Below, one piece after another: positions 1 to 29,300 of a DNA stretch of 64,000 bases (its first letter is position 1; each line of letters begins with the position of its first letter). The translations under genes were made by a program, and so were the position numbers. The notes under the pieces were generated by a model. The model did no database searches, was not told where the DNA came from, and saw only the letters and a program-made list of their open reading frames with translations. Source of the DNA: Maylandia zebra (lineage: Eukaryota > Chordata > Actinopteri > Cichliformes > Cichlidae). Location: the NCBI RefSeq assembly GCF_041146795.1, contig NC_135180.1:39404294-39468293 (forward strand), in the 5' to 3' direction.

Positions 1-720
1 CCAGTAACTCTACAGCTGTTAGTGTCAAAGTGATGCAAACATATTGAGCTTGTACACATTTAACCGGCACAGCAGAAAACCTAGGAAAATCCTTTATGGC
101 CCAAGAAAAACTACAAACTACAGTTGGTCAACATCCAATCAAAGAGAAATAATTTGCTTTAGATAGACAAATCAAAGATGAAATGTTTGGCTACAGTAAC
201 TGTAGAGACATTCAGAACAAACCAATGGCAGATGTTAAAAAACAAACCATCAACCAGGCAGAACTATGCTGGTGTGTTGTTGCTTCACAGCATCAGAGAT
301 GGAGAGACTTCAGCCACTGATTCCACTCTGAACTGCAACATAATGATGACACATCTGTCTTAAAACTGAACAAGGACTAGATGAGTCGATGGGATAATGA
401 TCCTCAACACATGAACACATTCACCAATAAGTGACTCAGAAAGAAGAATTAGAGGAGGAAGGAGTCAACGCCCAGTTCAGCTGAATCCCGCTGGAGTGTT
501 GTGTGACGAAGCAGGTGGCACACGCAGGAAAACCACCCAGAAACAACATTCTGGCTTAAACAGCAGTCCAGATGTTAACAGGATGTGCCTGGGAGGACTG
601 ATGTTTTGATTTGTCGCTGTGTAAATGAAATAGTTTTCAGAGAACCGGCATTACTGTGGTAACCATTCATACTCTGCTCGTCACTGTTTCTGGCTGCAAA
701 CCTTTCAAAGTTAGATTTTA
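1..720. other. Left edge, no gene recognised
   Basis: No coding exon or known repeat is recognised here. It should hold intron and possibly membrane/tail exons of the minus-strand SRCR gene, but I could not find a convincing membrane-spanning exon on the minus strand. Confidence 0.4.
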
Positions 721-746
721 CAGAAAATCTCTCTGCTTCAGCTCAC

Positions 747-17918
<17,172 letters not shown>

Positions 17919-17989
17919 GTCCAGGCCAACGTGTCTTTGATCTGATCGTCACATGTGCCGTGCTCGCCGTATATCTGCAACAGGAAGAG

Positions 17990-19520
17990 GGGGAGCTTCA
18001 CTCCTCTCTCTCTATGTTAGACAATTGTGGATTAATATGGTTGTCATTGTGCAGGGAGGCCAAGATGAGCAGATTTGTTTTCAGCTTTTAGTCGTTTTCC
18101 ATTGCAAGCGTTTGGCTTTTAGATTTAGCACGAAAACCTTTGTTTTTACACCTGGTTGGTTGAAAGGTTGCGCCATGTATGGTGTAGCAGGAAATGTCAC
18201 ACACATGCACACACACACACACTTACATGTGAGTGCATGAACTGTCATATGACTAATGAGATGTATGTGTAACTGCTGTGAGGGGAGGCTTGAGTACAGA
18301 GTTGGCTGAGATCAGAGCTTACGAATCGAAGACCCTGTCCGGGCTCCCCTTGCAAGTAAAAACTTGAAGCGCTTTGTGTTTTGCTTTGTTCACAGTCGGA
18401 CGGTCTCAGAGTCAGCAGCGTCTCTGTAAGACCCCACACTCTATTTGGCAGTTTTGGTTACGCAGAGAACCATCTTTCAGTTTAAAAACTATATTTCTAT
18501 CTGTAAGCTCGGTTATTTCTGCCTCGGTGTCAAATACGAACATCTGAGGGACTCATCATCTGTTAGCCTGAGTGAAAATCCAGCTCTGTTGAAGTGCCAC
18601 GGACACCCAGAGAAACTGTGTCAACAGCGGTTTTATTCCATATTCATCCAGCCTGTTTTAAGCGTGGACACTGAAGCCTGCAGAGGCTTTGATGGTGCCC
18701 TCATCTCTGAGCACTGGTCACCTGATGCTGGGGTAAATTTGCTGGGACGTCCACTGCAGAGAAGATTCACAGTCATCTTGAATGTTTTCCTCTTGTTAAT
18801 TCGTGTTAGTTTCTCAGACAGGGCTTGGGGTGGTTGCCTCTTGCTTTCGGGATTGGTGGGGGTCTGAAAGTGAGAGACTAGTTGAGGCTGGTTATCTTGC
18901 ACCTTTGGGGTCACCTGTGGCATCTGGGTTGTGTTGGTCAGTGCCCTGCTTGGGATTCGGGTTGGTTCGTTGTGCCTTGGCTTCTGCGGTGTGCCGGGCC
19001 CTTCTCTCTGGGTGCCCTTACTATGTCTGTGGGACTGGGACGTGCTGACTGGCTCTCGGTGGGGGCTTTGGACACTGGCGCAGACTTTCATGCATGTTTA
19101 TCACACGGCACCCTGGTGCTCAGCTTCATGGTCTTTGCTACATGTCATTACCAGATGTGCAGCAGATGTGGGCGTCTGTCAGTGAGGTATAACCTGCGTC
19201 CTGCAGGTTCAGAGGGTCGAGGCTTTATTCTTCACTTTATAAAACGTTTTTCTCCATTAAAGTTGAAGTTGGGACTTTGTGTTCTTGATGTTTGCATTTC
19301 TGGAAAATGAAGCGGCAAACTTTGATCTGATATAAAACAGCTGCGCGTTAGAGGTGAGAGATGTGTGGTTGTGTTTCCATGACGAACAGGATGGACCGAG
19401 CGGGTCTTATCAGATTCATGCCGGCAGCTTCCTCTCATCGTTTCTGCTGTACGTGAAAACACACACTGAGTTACAGCTGCTGCCTATCATTATGTTAACT
19501 GCACAAAAAGCTCTTCCTCA
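17990..19520. other. Intergenic, nothing firm
   Basis: Upstream of the SRCR start exon. It contains a short (AC)n at 18205-18223 and a TG-rich, GC-rich segment at about 18820-19090 that looks repetitive. Overlapping open frames here show no conserved domain, and I see no convincing promoter motif. Confidence 0.35.
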
Positions 19521-19524
19521 CATG

Positions 19525-19870
19525 TCAATGGGTTTTTTTGGACACCACTCAGACAGCCAGCAATTCAAGGAGAACGTGCGGCTCAACATGTCACTCCTGG
19601 TCTGATTGGGGAGGGAACCAGAGAAAACGTGGAACTGGGTGTTAACAGACCTCTCTGCATTGAATCATATCTGTTATTAACCTCTGTCTCTCTTCCACAG
19701 CATGTCTTTATCCTGTCTTCCTTCTCTCACCTCAACCAATCACAGCAGATGGCCCCGCCCCTCCCTGAGCCTGGTTCTGCCGGAGGTTTTTTCCTGTTAA
19801 AAGGGAGTTTTTCCTTCCCACTGTCGCCAAAGTGCTGCTCATAGGGGGTCATATGATTGTTGGGGTTGTT
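19525..19870 (+). mobile_element. L2 LINE fragment with inverted 5' part
   Basis: 19525-19630 is an ORF1 segment in minus orientation (encoding [12 protein letters not shown] and W-L-S-E-W). It is joined directly to the plus-strand 3' UTR (19632-19860, from TTAACAGACCTCTCTGCATT to the CTCATAGGGGGTCATATG block). Such a head-to-head junction is what twin priming gives in LINE insertion. Confidence 0.7.
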
Positions 19871-20394
19871 TGGTCTCTTCCTTACAATATAAAGTACCTG
19901 GTGATGGATGCTGTTATTTGGCGATAAATGAATACAATCAAGTTAAGTCAGCTTTATTTATATCGCAAACTTAAAAGACATCAAGTGTCAGCAAAAGAAA
20001 GAAGTAAAATAAATGAGGTAAAAAAAAAAAAACTATTACAAAACGTGCATATATATATATACACAGAGACAAACAGCCCCTTACAGTTGTTGCCCGTTGC
20101 TTGAACACTATAAAGCCATGCTTAGACTAAAGTAACACAACTTGAAGCTTTTGTTACCATCCCTCAAACACATGTACCCCTACCTTAAACAAAAGCGCTC
20201 CACTTCGTTCACAAAATGAATTTTCGTTCACAAAATGAGTGCCATTTGGAAAACACATGTATCCAAAATACAAAACACATCAGGTAATTGCAACCACTCA
20301 AATACACACCTGAAGGCACTTACTTGCAAAACCGAACACCAATTAGCCAACTACAAAAAGCCCTCAGTTTAGTCAATTGAAGAACTTTGCAAGC

Positions 20395-20419
20395 ATGGAT
20401 GGAGGGAGAGGAGGAGGAG

Positions 20420-20458
<39 letters not shown>

Positions 20459-21574
20459 GTCGACGACGAAGTCGACGAAGAGGCCATGCACGGACCCATA
20501 TTTCTGATGATATAAGAGCAACTTTGGTGGACCATGTCATCAACCACGGCCTGACTATGAGGGAAGCTGGGCAGAGAGTCCACCCACATCGAAGCTGCTT
20601 CACAGTGGCATCTGCAATAAGAACATTCAGACTAGAAAGCAGGTCTGTCTTCACCTCTCTGCCTTCTGCTCTACTCAGATGGTTTCATAGTACTGTTCTA
20701 CAGTATATCATCATATCAAGTGTGCAGCGTACTGCAGGGTGCTAATGCTGCTTTTGCAGCCAAAGTGGTAGTTTCTGTGAAACATAGCATGATTACTTAT
20801 TTTGAAGTACAGTGTTGTACAGTGGATGATACAGTATATACAGTAAAGTAAGCAAAGCCATGACAGTATGTGGTTGTATTTCTCTAGAATGACTCGAAGA
20901 CCTTCTGGGGCAGGACGCCAACGCCTGTTCACACAACAGCAGGAACTTGCCGTTGTGGACCTAGTGAGGGCAGACAATGCCATCCGTCTCCACCAGCTAC
21001 GAAAGCAAATACTTGCAGACAGGCGAGTGTTCAGCAACATAAACCATGTGAGCATCACCACCATCAGACGCATCTTGGGAAAACTCAGTACTACATGGAT
21101 CCATCCTGAGAGCTACACAGGTACCTGTGTGATGGGTGAGGGTTCTGTATGTGTAGCGCTGTAGTGCAGTAATATGTTCTCTTTGTTTTACAGAGAATCT
21201 CGGCCATGGATGGAGCTGCACAGCCTCATGAATTCATTTTCATTGATGAAGCTGGATTCGACCTGTGCGAAACAAGATGACGGGGTCGTAATGTAACTGG
21301 CCAAAGGGCAATTGTGCACGTCCCAGGGCAGCGCGGGGGAAATATCACATTGTTTCTGCAGCATCATGCAAAACTAGGTCCATACAATAGCCAACATATA
21401 CTCACATTTCTAGATGCTCTCCATGATATAGTTGTACAGAACAGAGCAGATCAGCCCAGGTTTGTGGTGATATGGGATCATGTCAGTTTCCATCGGGCTG
21501 CTCTGGTCCAGGCCTGGTTCTCCAACCACAGCCAACTTGAAGTGGTATACTTGCCCCCTTACTCACCATTTTTA
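20395..21574 (+). pseudogene. IS630-like transposase, N-terminal exons and most of the catalytic core
   Basis: Exon 1 (20395-20642) encodes a run of arginines from CGT/CGA repeats, then a helix-turn-helix-like segment (D-D-I-R-A-T-L-V-D-H-V, L-T-M-R-E-A-G-Q-R-V). Exon 2 (20888-21120) continues with Q-Q-Q-E-L-A-V-V-D-L and T-T-I-R-R-I-L. Exon 3 (from 21194) has F-I-F-I-D-E-A-G-F (first catalytic Asp), V-I-W-D-H-V-S-F-H (second Asp) and L-P-P-Y-S-P-F-L. An in-frame TGA in place of an Arg codon near 21278 and small deletions make it dead. The catalytic Glu block resumes after the nested element at 22858. Confidence 0.78.
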
Positions 21575-22855
21575 CAGTTTTTTCTGAATGCTTAAACCCT
21601 AACTGTGATTCCTGTAGCACAATCTCTAAAACTATTCAGACTTATAGCAAAACCACTCACTGAGTTTGCAAAACTAAAAGCACAAAAACTGCTTTGCACT
21701 CAGTTTGCAAGTTTGTAACACACACTTTGCAAAACTGTAGGCACAATTCACTGCACAACACTCAATTACCAAATTTCCAACACACTCCTAGCAAAAGTAT
21801 ACACATGTATGGCTATCATTAACACTAATTTGCCAACTGTCTGGCACACTTTCACATGTGAAAACTTCTTTAGATAATTAGTTCACTTTGCAATCAGCCT
21901 AAGCACTATAATACAGGTAAGCTGTGTGTGCGGAGTACAATGGAGGGAGCAGAAAGAGTGAGAAGTAGAGGAGGCCGAGGAAGATGACGTGGAGGTGAAG
22001 AAGTAGGATGAAGAGGACGACAAGGACAAGGAGGAGCAAGAGGAAGACGAGGAGGGGGGAGAGGAAGATGAGGAGGGGGGAGAGGAAGGGTAGGAAGAGT
22101 AAGAAATAGAATTGCTGATGACATCAGAGCTACAATAGTGGACCATGTAATCAACCGTGGAATGACCCTGAGGGTAGCTGGCCAACGGGTCCAGCCTAAC
22201 TCGAGCTGCTACACTGTAGCAAGCACCATAAGGACATCTTGAAATGAGAATCGGTTAGTACAGTCACTTTGCACAAAGATTTGTAGCACTGCCATATGCC
22301 AATGAGAAACACACCAATACCATTGATGTAAAAATACTGAAATTGTTACTTTACAGAATTGCTAGATGACCAGATGCTGGGGGCAGAGGAAGCATGTTCA
22401 CTGCAGACCAAGTAACCCATATAGTCATTATGGCGATTGCAAATAATCCTATACTTGGAAATGAACACTTGTGTTTGTTTTGATGTGTTTGAATAAACAC
22501 CAGTACTTGAAGTTTGGATCCCTCTATGCTTATGGATCTATGACAGAAGTATGAGCTCACACTGACATAGCCTACCTTGTGCACAGAGAAAGCAAAAGCC
22601 AGATGTGTTTTGTATTCATACCATCAGTGTGCAGTTGGCGCATTGTGTGCTTAGTAGATGATGGCTTGTGTGTACTGTTTGATACGGAAACACCATTTTT
22701 ACGAAGGTGTGAGGAGTTAATCTAGCTGTGTTTGCTTTTGCAAGAGAACTACAATGTTTTGATGATTGGGTGACAGGTTTTCTTATTTGTGTGAAGAGTT
22801 TTGCAAAATTAGCAAATAGTTACAAAAAATGTGCTTAAGCAATCAGAAGAAACTG
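21575..22855 (+). mobile_element. Nested IS630-like element, 1,281 bp, TA target
   Basis: Ends CAGTTTTTTCTGAATGCTTAA and (reverse) CAGTTTCTTCTGATTGCTTAA, flanked by TA at 21573-21574 and 22856-22857. Removing it rejoins the host transposase at the P-F-L-N-P-I-E-E-F block. The interior is AT-rich with repeated TTTGCAAAACT motifs and keeps only the start of a related transposase. Confidence 0.88.
21940..22246 (+). pseudogene. N-terminal transposase remnant of the nested element
   Basis: It begins M-E-G-A-E-R and continues with a degenerate Arg/Gly-rich (RGG-like) tract containing TGA and TAG stops, then A-D-D-I-R-A-T-I-V-D-H-V-I-N-R-G-M-T-L-R-V-A-G-Q, clearly homologous to exon 1 of the host element. 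The catalytic domain is absent, so the element was non-autonomous. Confidence 0.75.
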
Positions 22856-22857
22856 TA

Positions 22858-23092
22858 AACCCTATAGAGGAATTTGTTCGGCTTGGAGACGGCGTGTATA
22901 TGACCACATGCCCGCATGCCTCTTCTGCAGGCAATGGAACAGGCCTGCGGCGACAGTCAGGTGACAGCAATCCATGGATGGTTTCGACATGCAAGAGGAT
23001 ATTTTCCCCGGTGCCCAGCGGGAGAAGACACTGCTTGCGATGTCGATGAGGTCCTGTGGCCAGACCCCAACAGACGGTGGGATCCATGAGCC
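22858..23092 (+). pseudogene. C-terminal transposase part of the host IS630-like element
   Basis: It continues from 21574 with N-P-I-E-E-F (the Glu of the DDE triad), then frame-shifted sequence recognisable as the family C-terminus (H-M-P-A-C-L, a segment ending D-V-D-E-V-L-W-P-D-P-N-R-R-W). The frame is broken by indels. Confidence 0.68.
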
Positions 23093-23645
23093 CACGTATG
23101 CACAATTGTCATGATTTTTTGTGTTTACAGTATTGTCAAGAGATTTATTCTAAATGACACTGTTCAGCTGAGAGTCTAAGAGTGAAGACACACACACACG
23201 CTGCAGGTTTTACATGCAAGGGCAGTCACAGAGCGCTCACACGAGAGTGGGGGCCCTGTGATCAGCGCTCTGTTCTTGCACTAGTCTTTATATACAAAAA
23301 TAATACAGCAGTGAATACGTCTGTTCATAGACGGAGGAATGTTAGTGCGTATGCAGGTGTATCTGTGTGTGTGATTCTGAAGGACGCGGCCCCTCTTCCT
23401 GGTAGGGAGCGAAGAGAAGAGTGTCCAGCTCTCCTCTTCCTGCTACGGAGTGAAACTGCTTGTTAAGCTCTTATCTAGCAGGTACTGCTCCTTCCCTGCA
23501 TTTAGGTTTTGACAGCAGAGTTTCAGTTTGGCACAGATGTGAACGGTATATTTCCCAGTGTTGTGTCATGTTTACTTGTGTTTAGAGTTTTGGCACAATG
23601 AGCGAAGTTTTGCAAAATGTGTTCAAGCAACGGGCAAAAACTGTA

Positions 23646-24600
23646 AATACAAGTAGCGCAGACTCACACTTTATAATGGTTATAATGGTAAAATCTCTGG
23701 GTCAAAGGGAGTCTGAACAAAATGTCCTGAAGTAGATGTTTGAATCAGTAGTAGGATAATATGAACATGATTTAATCTTTTTAAACAACAGATATTTTTC
23801 CTGTAAAAATTTGAACACGACAGTTGATCTTCAAATTTCCAAAGAGGAAGAATTTTTAAAAGAGGGAAGACTGGTCTCAGAGCAGCGTTGGAGAAAACCC
23901 CGTCACCTCTCGATTATAACTGGGAGAGTGGATCCAGTAAAAGCATCTGAAATTCAATCAAATTGAATTTATTGGGCATGGAGCTCAGAAAATCCTGAGA
24001 GATGTATTGATATATTTATGATTCAGGTATTTTAATTTAGGTAAGAAAACTACTGAATCATTCCAGTCTGACTGCTTAAAAGCAGCTTCCTACATTAACT
24101 TTGACATAAACCCGTCTGTGATCATCTGTTAAAGCAGCCGACTCTGGTTGTGAAACGAGAATCACAATAACTGATCATTTAATTTATTTTTTACCCAAAA
24201 ACAAAGAAACATTGCATTTAAATGAGGTTTCATCAGACTTACATTTGAAACGGAATAAAGAAATAGTGCCAAAATGTTCGAATTAAGTTTTAATTAAAAG
24301 TAATATTAATTAAGTATCAATCAAACCAGATGGGGACATCTTTGACCCCTGAGGACCACAGCTGTGTGGAAATCAGGAGGACATTATGAGGGTTAAGTCG
24401 CTGTCTTCCATGTGTTATATTCTTTCAATCTGTCTCTCAGTGTCAAGTTTGCATCTTTGTGATTTGTCTCCTGTTTTATTTTGATAGTCCCAGTCCTATG
24501 TCACTGTTTTCAGTTTTACTTCCCCCTGTCTCGTTAGCCCTAATTTCTCCCAGCTGTGCCTCCCTCCTGTTTCCCATTCGCTGATTAGGTCTCTGTGTAT
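23646..24600. other. Intergenic, nothing recognised
   Basis: AT-rich sequence with no gene, repeat terminus or RNA feature that I can support. Confidence 0.4.
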
Positions 24601-24679
24601 TTAAGCCAGGGGTGGGCAACTCCAGACCTGCAGGGTTGGTGTCCTGCCGGGTTTAAATGGATCCTTGAACCAACACAGC

Positions 24680-25350
24680 AGTAGTGATGGGCAGATGAAG
24701 CTCCATGAAGCACTGAAGCACTGAAGCACTGAAGCACTGAAGCACTGAAGCACTGAAGCACTGAAGCTTTTCTTCCAGTTGGTTCATCCCAGCGCGAAGC
24801 TTCTTGAAGCTTCATTTGCTCTAGCAGGACACCTACTGGATGTAAAAATAATAGCTGACATGAATTTGAAGAGTGTGGCCTTTTGCACACAGCCTGTAAA
24901 TGTCAACAACAAAAGGAGTGTGTAAAACATGTATATTGTAGTGATGGCAGTATACTGTGTATATTTATAGTGGCAGTATGGGAAATGATTATTTGGAAAT
25001 GCTTAAAATGGAAATGATCATTTACTGTGAGGTGAGGTGTGGTTGGGGTGTGGACAGTAGTTGTGCTTTTGTAACGTTGAGGTATGGACAGCTACACACT
25101 GAGGCTTTGAGCCTCAGTCCTGCCTGTTCACATTTTATTCTGTAAAAACTAAATTTTCACTGCTTTTATAACCTTTAGTGGGGAGAACATAGCTGGGATT
25201 TAATGATTTAACAAGTCTTTTGAATCCTTTGTCCTCCACAATGCTAAATGGCTGGGAGTCCTCAATCACCATGGTAACCAGGTCTTCATCTATTGGAGAT
25301 TGTTCTCCTGAGGAAAGACAATAAAGACAAAGCACAAATATAAATATCAC
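24680..25350 (-). mobile_element. hAT (ZBED-like) transposon remnant
   Basis: A minus-strand piece (about 25326-25160) after a cctcag acceptor reads P-F-S-I-V-E-D-K-G-F-K-R-L-V and N-P-S-Y-V-L-P, the conserved block of ZBED/hAT transposases. The CAGTAGTGATGGGCAG sequence at about 24680 may be a terminus. The element is truncated and next to the Gypsy LTR. Confidence 0.6.
24707..24768. repeat. 8-bp tandem repeat (GAAGCACT)n
   Basis: About 7.5 perfect copies of GAAGCACT just inside the putative hAT terminus, followed by related GAAGCTT motifs up to about 24815. Confidence 0.9.
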
Positions 25351-25366
25351 ACACGTAACTTATTAC

Positions 25367-25538
25367 TGTTGTGTTGGGCTCTTTTAATAAAACTCCTCGT
25401 TTAGGCGATAACGTGGAACACCACCATCTTTATTTCCAGCTTACTCTCCCTATCAAAACATAGCATCACTTCCTGTCTAGAAGGGTAAGTACTGCCGCCT
25501 AGTGGCGCATGATATTCACCAATATAGATTACACCACA
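25367..25538 (-). repeat. Putative 3' LTR of the Gypsy element
   Basis: On the minus strand it begins TGTGGTGTAATC right after a purine-rich tract (AGTAAGGGGGA) and ends CACAACA, with AATAAA inside. Without a 5' LTR the limits cannot be confirmed. Confidence 0.55.
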
Positions 25539-25779
25539 TCCCCCTTACTGAAGTTAGACTGGTACATTCTTTTGTTCTTCAAACAAAACATAACTGCATA
25601 TAGTTTTTTCAATACAGGCATACCCCAACATTTCAGGAAACATAAAGTCAGTATTGTCATAAACACTTTTTCTTCTTTTCAACCTGTAACAGAATAAACA
25701 TTTTTTCCCTTCAACATGCTACCCTCAAAACCACAACTCAGCATTTGAAACACACTTTTCTGTTTTCAAACAATCAGCT

Positions 25780-26391
25780 TCACAGATCAAGTCTTTTCGG
25801 TTTAATCACCTCCCTACCCGACCGGGTTCTAATCACACCTGGTGTATGGGGTGCGCTTGGCTCAGAAACTGTCTCGGTAGGAGTAGCTTGAATCTGTGTG
25901 GCTTCGGTTTGAGCCTCTGTTTGTGGGATCGGCACAAGATGACTGCGGTTCCTTCTAATTGTCCCTTGGGGCCCACTGATGACGTACGATCGTGGAGTCG
26001 GGTGGACTGCTGTCACTGTGCCCTGTGCTCTTGCATCCGTGATCCAGACTGGTTGTCCTGGCACCAATTTATCCAGTTCTCTTGTTCTATGTCTCTTGTT
26101 AAAACTTTCGGTTTGTCTCAGCCGTTTCTCTCTCTCCGAACAACTAACCTGCTGAAAATCAGGCAGACAGGGCTGTAAGGTTTCAGGAAGCATTGGCAAG
26201 GTAGTACGAAGCCTGCGCCCCATGAGAAGTTGAGCCGGGCTGTAGCCATTTGCCAGTGCTGTTGTTCTGTATGCCAGCAACGCCTTTTTTGAGGAGATTC
26301 TTGACGGTCTGGACGCCTCTCTCCGCTTCGCCGTTGCTCTGCGGGTACCTGGGACTACTGGTAACATGCTCAAAACAGTAGTCCTTTGCAA
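25780..26391 (-). pseudogene. Gypsy integrase C-terminal part, out of frame with the main ORF
   Basis: It continues the integrase after a break: A-L-L-A-Y-R-T-T, Y-S-P-A-Q-L-L-M-G-R-R-L-R-T-T-L-P, a chromodomain-free C-terminus with P-G-Q-P-V-W-I. The frame joins the 26183-29470 ORF near 26290, at an A6 run where bases have been lost. Confidence 0.75.
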
Positions 26392-29300
26392 AGTCTCTCA
26401 TTTCTTGACATGCAAATTGTGGCCCATTATCAGTGATCAATACTTCCGGTATGCCATGGCGTGCAAATATTGACTTTAAATGCACAATCACATTGGCTGA
26501 ACGAGTTGGACTGAGTTGAGCAATCTCGACATATCTCGAGAAGTAATCCACTACTAACAGATAGTTTTTGTCTTTTAGTGTGAACAGATCAGCTCCTAAG
26601 TTCTGCCATGGCCTCTCAGGTAAACGTGTGGGCATAAGAGGTTCCCTCACATTAACTCTCTCCTGAATGCACAGCCTGCACTTAAGGACAAGTTCACCGA
26701 TCTGGTTACTCAGGCCTGGCCACCACACTGCTTGTCGCGCACGTTCTCTACACTTGACTACTCCTTGGTGTCCCTCGTGTATTTTGTCCAGAACTGCGTT
26801 TCGCATGTTTGCAGGTATGACCAACCTTGTACCTCTCAGTAGTAGTCCATTGTGTACACTCAAAACTGCTCTTTCAGACCAGTAGTGCTTTACCACTCCC
26901 TGCAGCTGGTTCCTGTCCGGCCAGCCCTCTGCACAGTACTTCATGACTTGCGAACAGACGCTGTCAGACTGCAGCTGCTCACGGAGATCTGAAAGGTATT
27001 TGCTGCTAGTAGGAAGGCCCTCCAGCACTGTGTCAACGTAGATATCAGTGTCCTCCATAAGGTCATTGTCTCTGGGAATCACGTTGCCTGCCAACGGCAA
27101 CCGTGACAGCGTGTCAGCTGTGGTGAGGCTTTTGCCTGGAATGTGCCTTATAGTGTAAGAATACCTCATCAGGCGCATGCGGAATCTCTGTATCCGCGGT
27201 GGAAGCAAATCCAGGGCTTGTCCTCCGAGTAGGCTCACTAGTGGCTTATGGTCGGTCTCAAGCTCAAAGTGTAGCCCTAGAATAAAGTCACTGAATCTTT
27301 CACAGGCCCAGGTGAGCGCTAGCGCTTCTTTTTCCAGCTGAGCGTAGCGCTGCTCTGTGGCTGTCAATGATCGCGAGGCATACGCGACAGGTGACCACAC
27401 ATCATTGTCTTTCTGTAGTAAGACTGCCCCCAACCCGTATGAAGAGGCATCTGCTGAGATCTTCTGGGGTTTGTTTGGGTTGTAGAGCTGTAGCACTGGT
27501 GCAGATGACAGTTCTTGTTTTAAACTGTTAAAGGCGTTTTGTTGCTCATGCCCCCAGTACCACATGTTTTTGGTTGAAAGCAAGTCTCTCAGTGGTTTGT
27601 CTTTCTCAGAAAGGTTTGGGATGAATTTCCCCAGCTGGTTCACCATTCCTAAGAAGCTCCTAAGCTCACTCACAGTGCTTGGCTCTTTCATCTTCTGCAC
27701 CGCGCTAGTTTTGTCAGGGTCGGGGCTCATGCCTTCAGAAAACACAATGAATCCTAAGAATTTCACTGCTCTTCTGCCAAACTCACATTTTGACATGTTC
27801 AGGGTGACGCCCGCCTTCTCTGCACGGTCGAGGACAGCGTGGAGTCTCATGTCGTGCTCCTCTCTCGTAGATCCCCAGACCAGGATGTCGTCCATGTGGC
27901 ATACGACTCCCGCGAGGCCGGCTGTCACTTCTGTCACCATCATGTTTTGGAAATGCTCTGGTGCACTGGAAATACCAAATGGCAGACGGTTGAAATGGTA
28001 CCTCCCAAATGGCGTAATAAACGTGGTGAGGAGAGCAGATTCTTTGGATAGCGGTATTTGCCAAAAGCCCATGTTAGCATCGAGCTTGGAGAAATACTGC
28101 GCCCCTGTGAGCATGCCTAGTGTTTGGTCGACAGAGGGAAGGATATATCTTTCGCGGCACACCGACCCATTTAAAGGTGTCATGTCCACGCAGATGCGGA
28201 CTGTCTCTTTGTCCTTTTTAGGGGCTACGACCATGCCGCAACACCAGTCTGTGGGCTCCTCCACACGACTGATCACCCCCAACTGTTCCATCCTCTGTAG
28301 CTCTGCTTTGACTTTGCCCAGTAGTGGGAGCGGAACACGCCTGGGCACTTTCAGTGAATAAGGTTTAGCGTCGGGCTTCAGCTTAATCGTGTACGGTTTT
28401 TGAACAAGCCCGAGCCCATCCCATAGCTTCGGGTACACTTTCCTCACCGTCTCAAGGTCAATATTGTCCATTCGGGCAATTAATTTCAGTCTCACAGAAG
28501 CTGTCCTGCTTAAGAGAGCTACACGCAGGTTTCTGACTACGTAGATCGTCTCTGCAGTGCTCCTGTCACTGTAGGAAATGTCCTCCTTTGTGGACCCGAG
28601 CACGGTCAGTGCTGCACCTCCTGGTCCATACAGTGGCTTTTCAGCTTTTTGCAGGTGCTCATTTGGCTGCTTAATGTCTTTGAATGTCTCTTCTGAGATA
28701 GCTGTGACATCTGCCCCCGAGTCTAATTTGAAGGTCATGCTTTTGCCTCTCACGCAGATGTTAGCAAGCCACGGGTCTTCTCCTGAATCCAGTTCACCCA
28801 GGAAGAGTCCATCTGCACAGTCTGCCACCTCATGCACAGCTGTAGACCTACAAACTCTCCCGTAGTGTCCATGTTTCCCGCAGTTGCGGCATTCTGCATT
28901 TTTAGCTGGGCACTGTGCTGCTGGGTGCATCTGTGTTTTTCCACATTTAAAACACGTTTTATTCTCTTGTTTTGTTATTTGTGGTTTTCGTGGCTTGAAC
29001 TGCTTTTGCTCTCTGCTTCTGAATTTATTGGGCTGTGACTTTCTGACATGCACGGCATCCATGGCTGTTTTGCTTGTGCTGCTTTCGCCTCTGAGGTCAG
29101 TTTGCTGTCTTTTTATTTCCTCAGATTGTCTCGCCATTGTGATAGCTTTGGTTAGCGTCAAATCTTTGTTGAGCTGCATTCTCTCCGACAGTGATGAATC
29201 TTTAAGACCCACAACGAGCCTATCCCTCAAAAGTTCATCGTGGAGTTCACCATATTCACAGTTTTCAGCGAGAGCATATAGAGCTGTTATGAAGGAGTCA

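Larger units (their letters stand above)
20094..23643 (+). mobile_element. IS630/Tc1-like DNA transposon, host of a nested relative
   Basis: The inverted ends CAGTTGTTGCCCGTTGCTTG and (reverse) CAGTTTTTGCCCGTTGCTTG are flanked by TA on both sides (20092-20093, 23644-23645), the Tc1/mariner/IS630 target. It carries a multi-exon transposase gene with a DDE_3-type catalytic core. A second element of the same type (21575-22855) is inserted in the coding region. The 3' part (about 23166-23490) also holds sequence with a TATAAAG-like box on the minus strand that may be another insertion. Without the nested copy the element is about 2.3 kb. Confidence 0.85.

Noticed and set aside
18445..19310. Overlapping plus-strand frames of 140 and 142 codons
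   Set aside because: No recognised domain, splice support or codon pattern; the region looks like GC-rich repeat.
23166..23490. A further solo LTR inside the IS630-like element
   Set aside because: A TATAAAG-like box and unique sequence are present, but I found no matching duplication or clear TG...CA ends.
27564..28361. Plus-strand 265-codon frame
   Set aside because: Antisense shadow of the Gypsy reverse transcriptase; no domain of its own.
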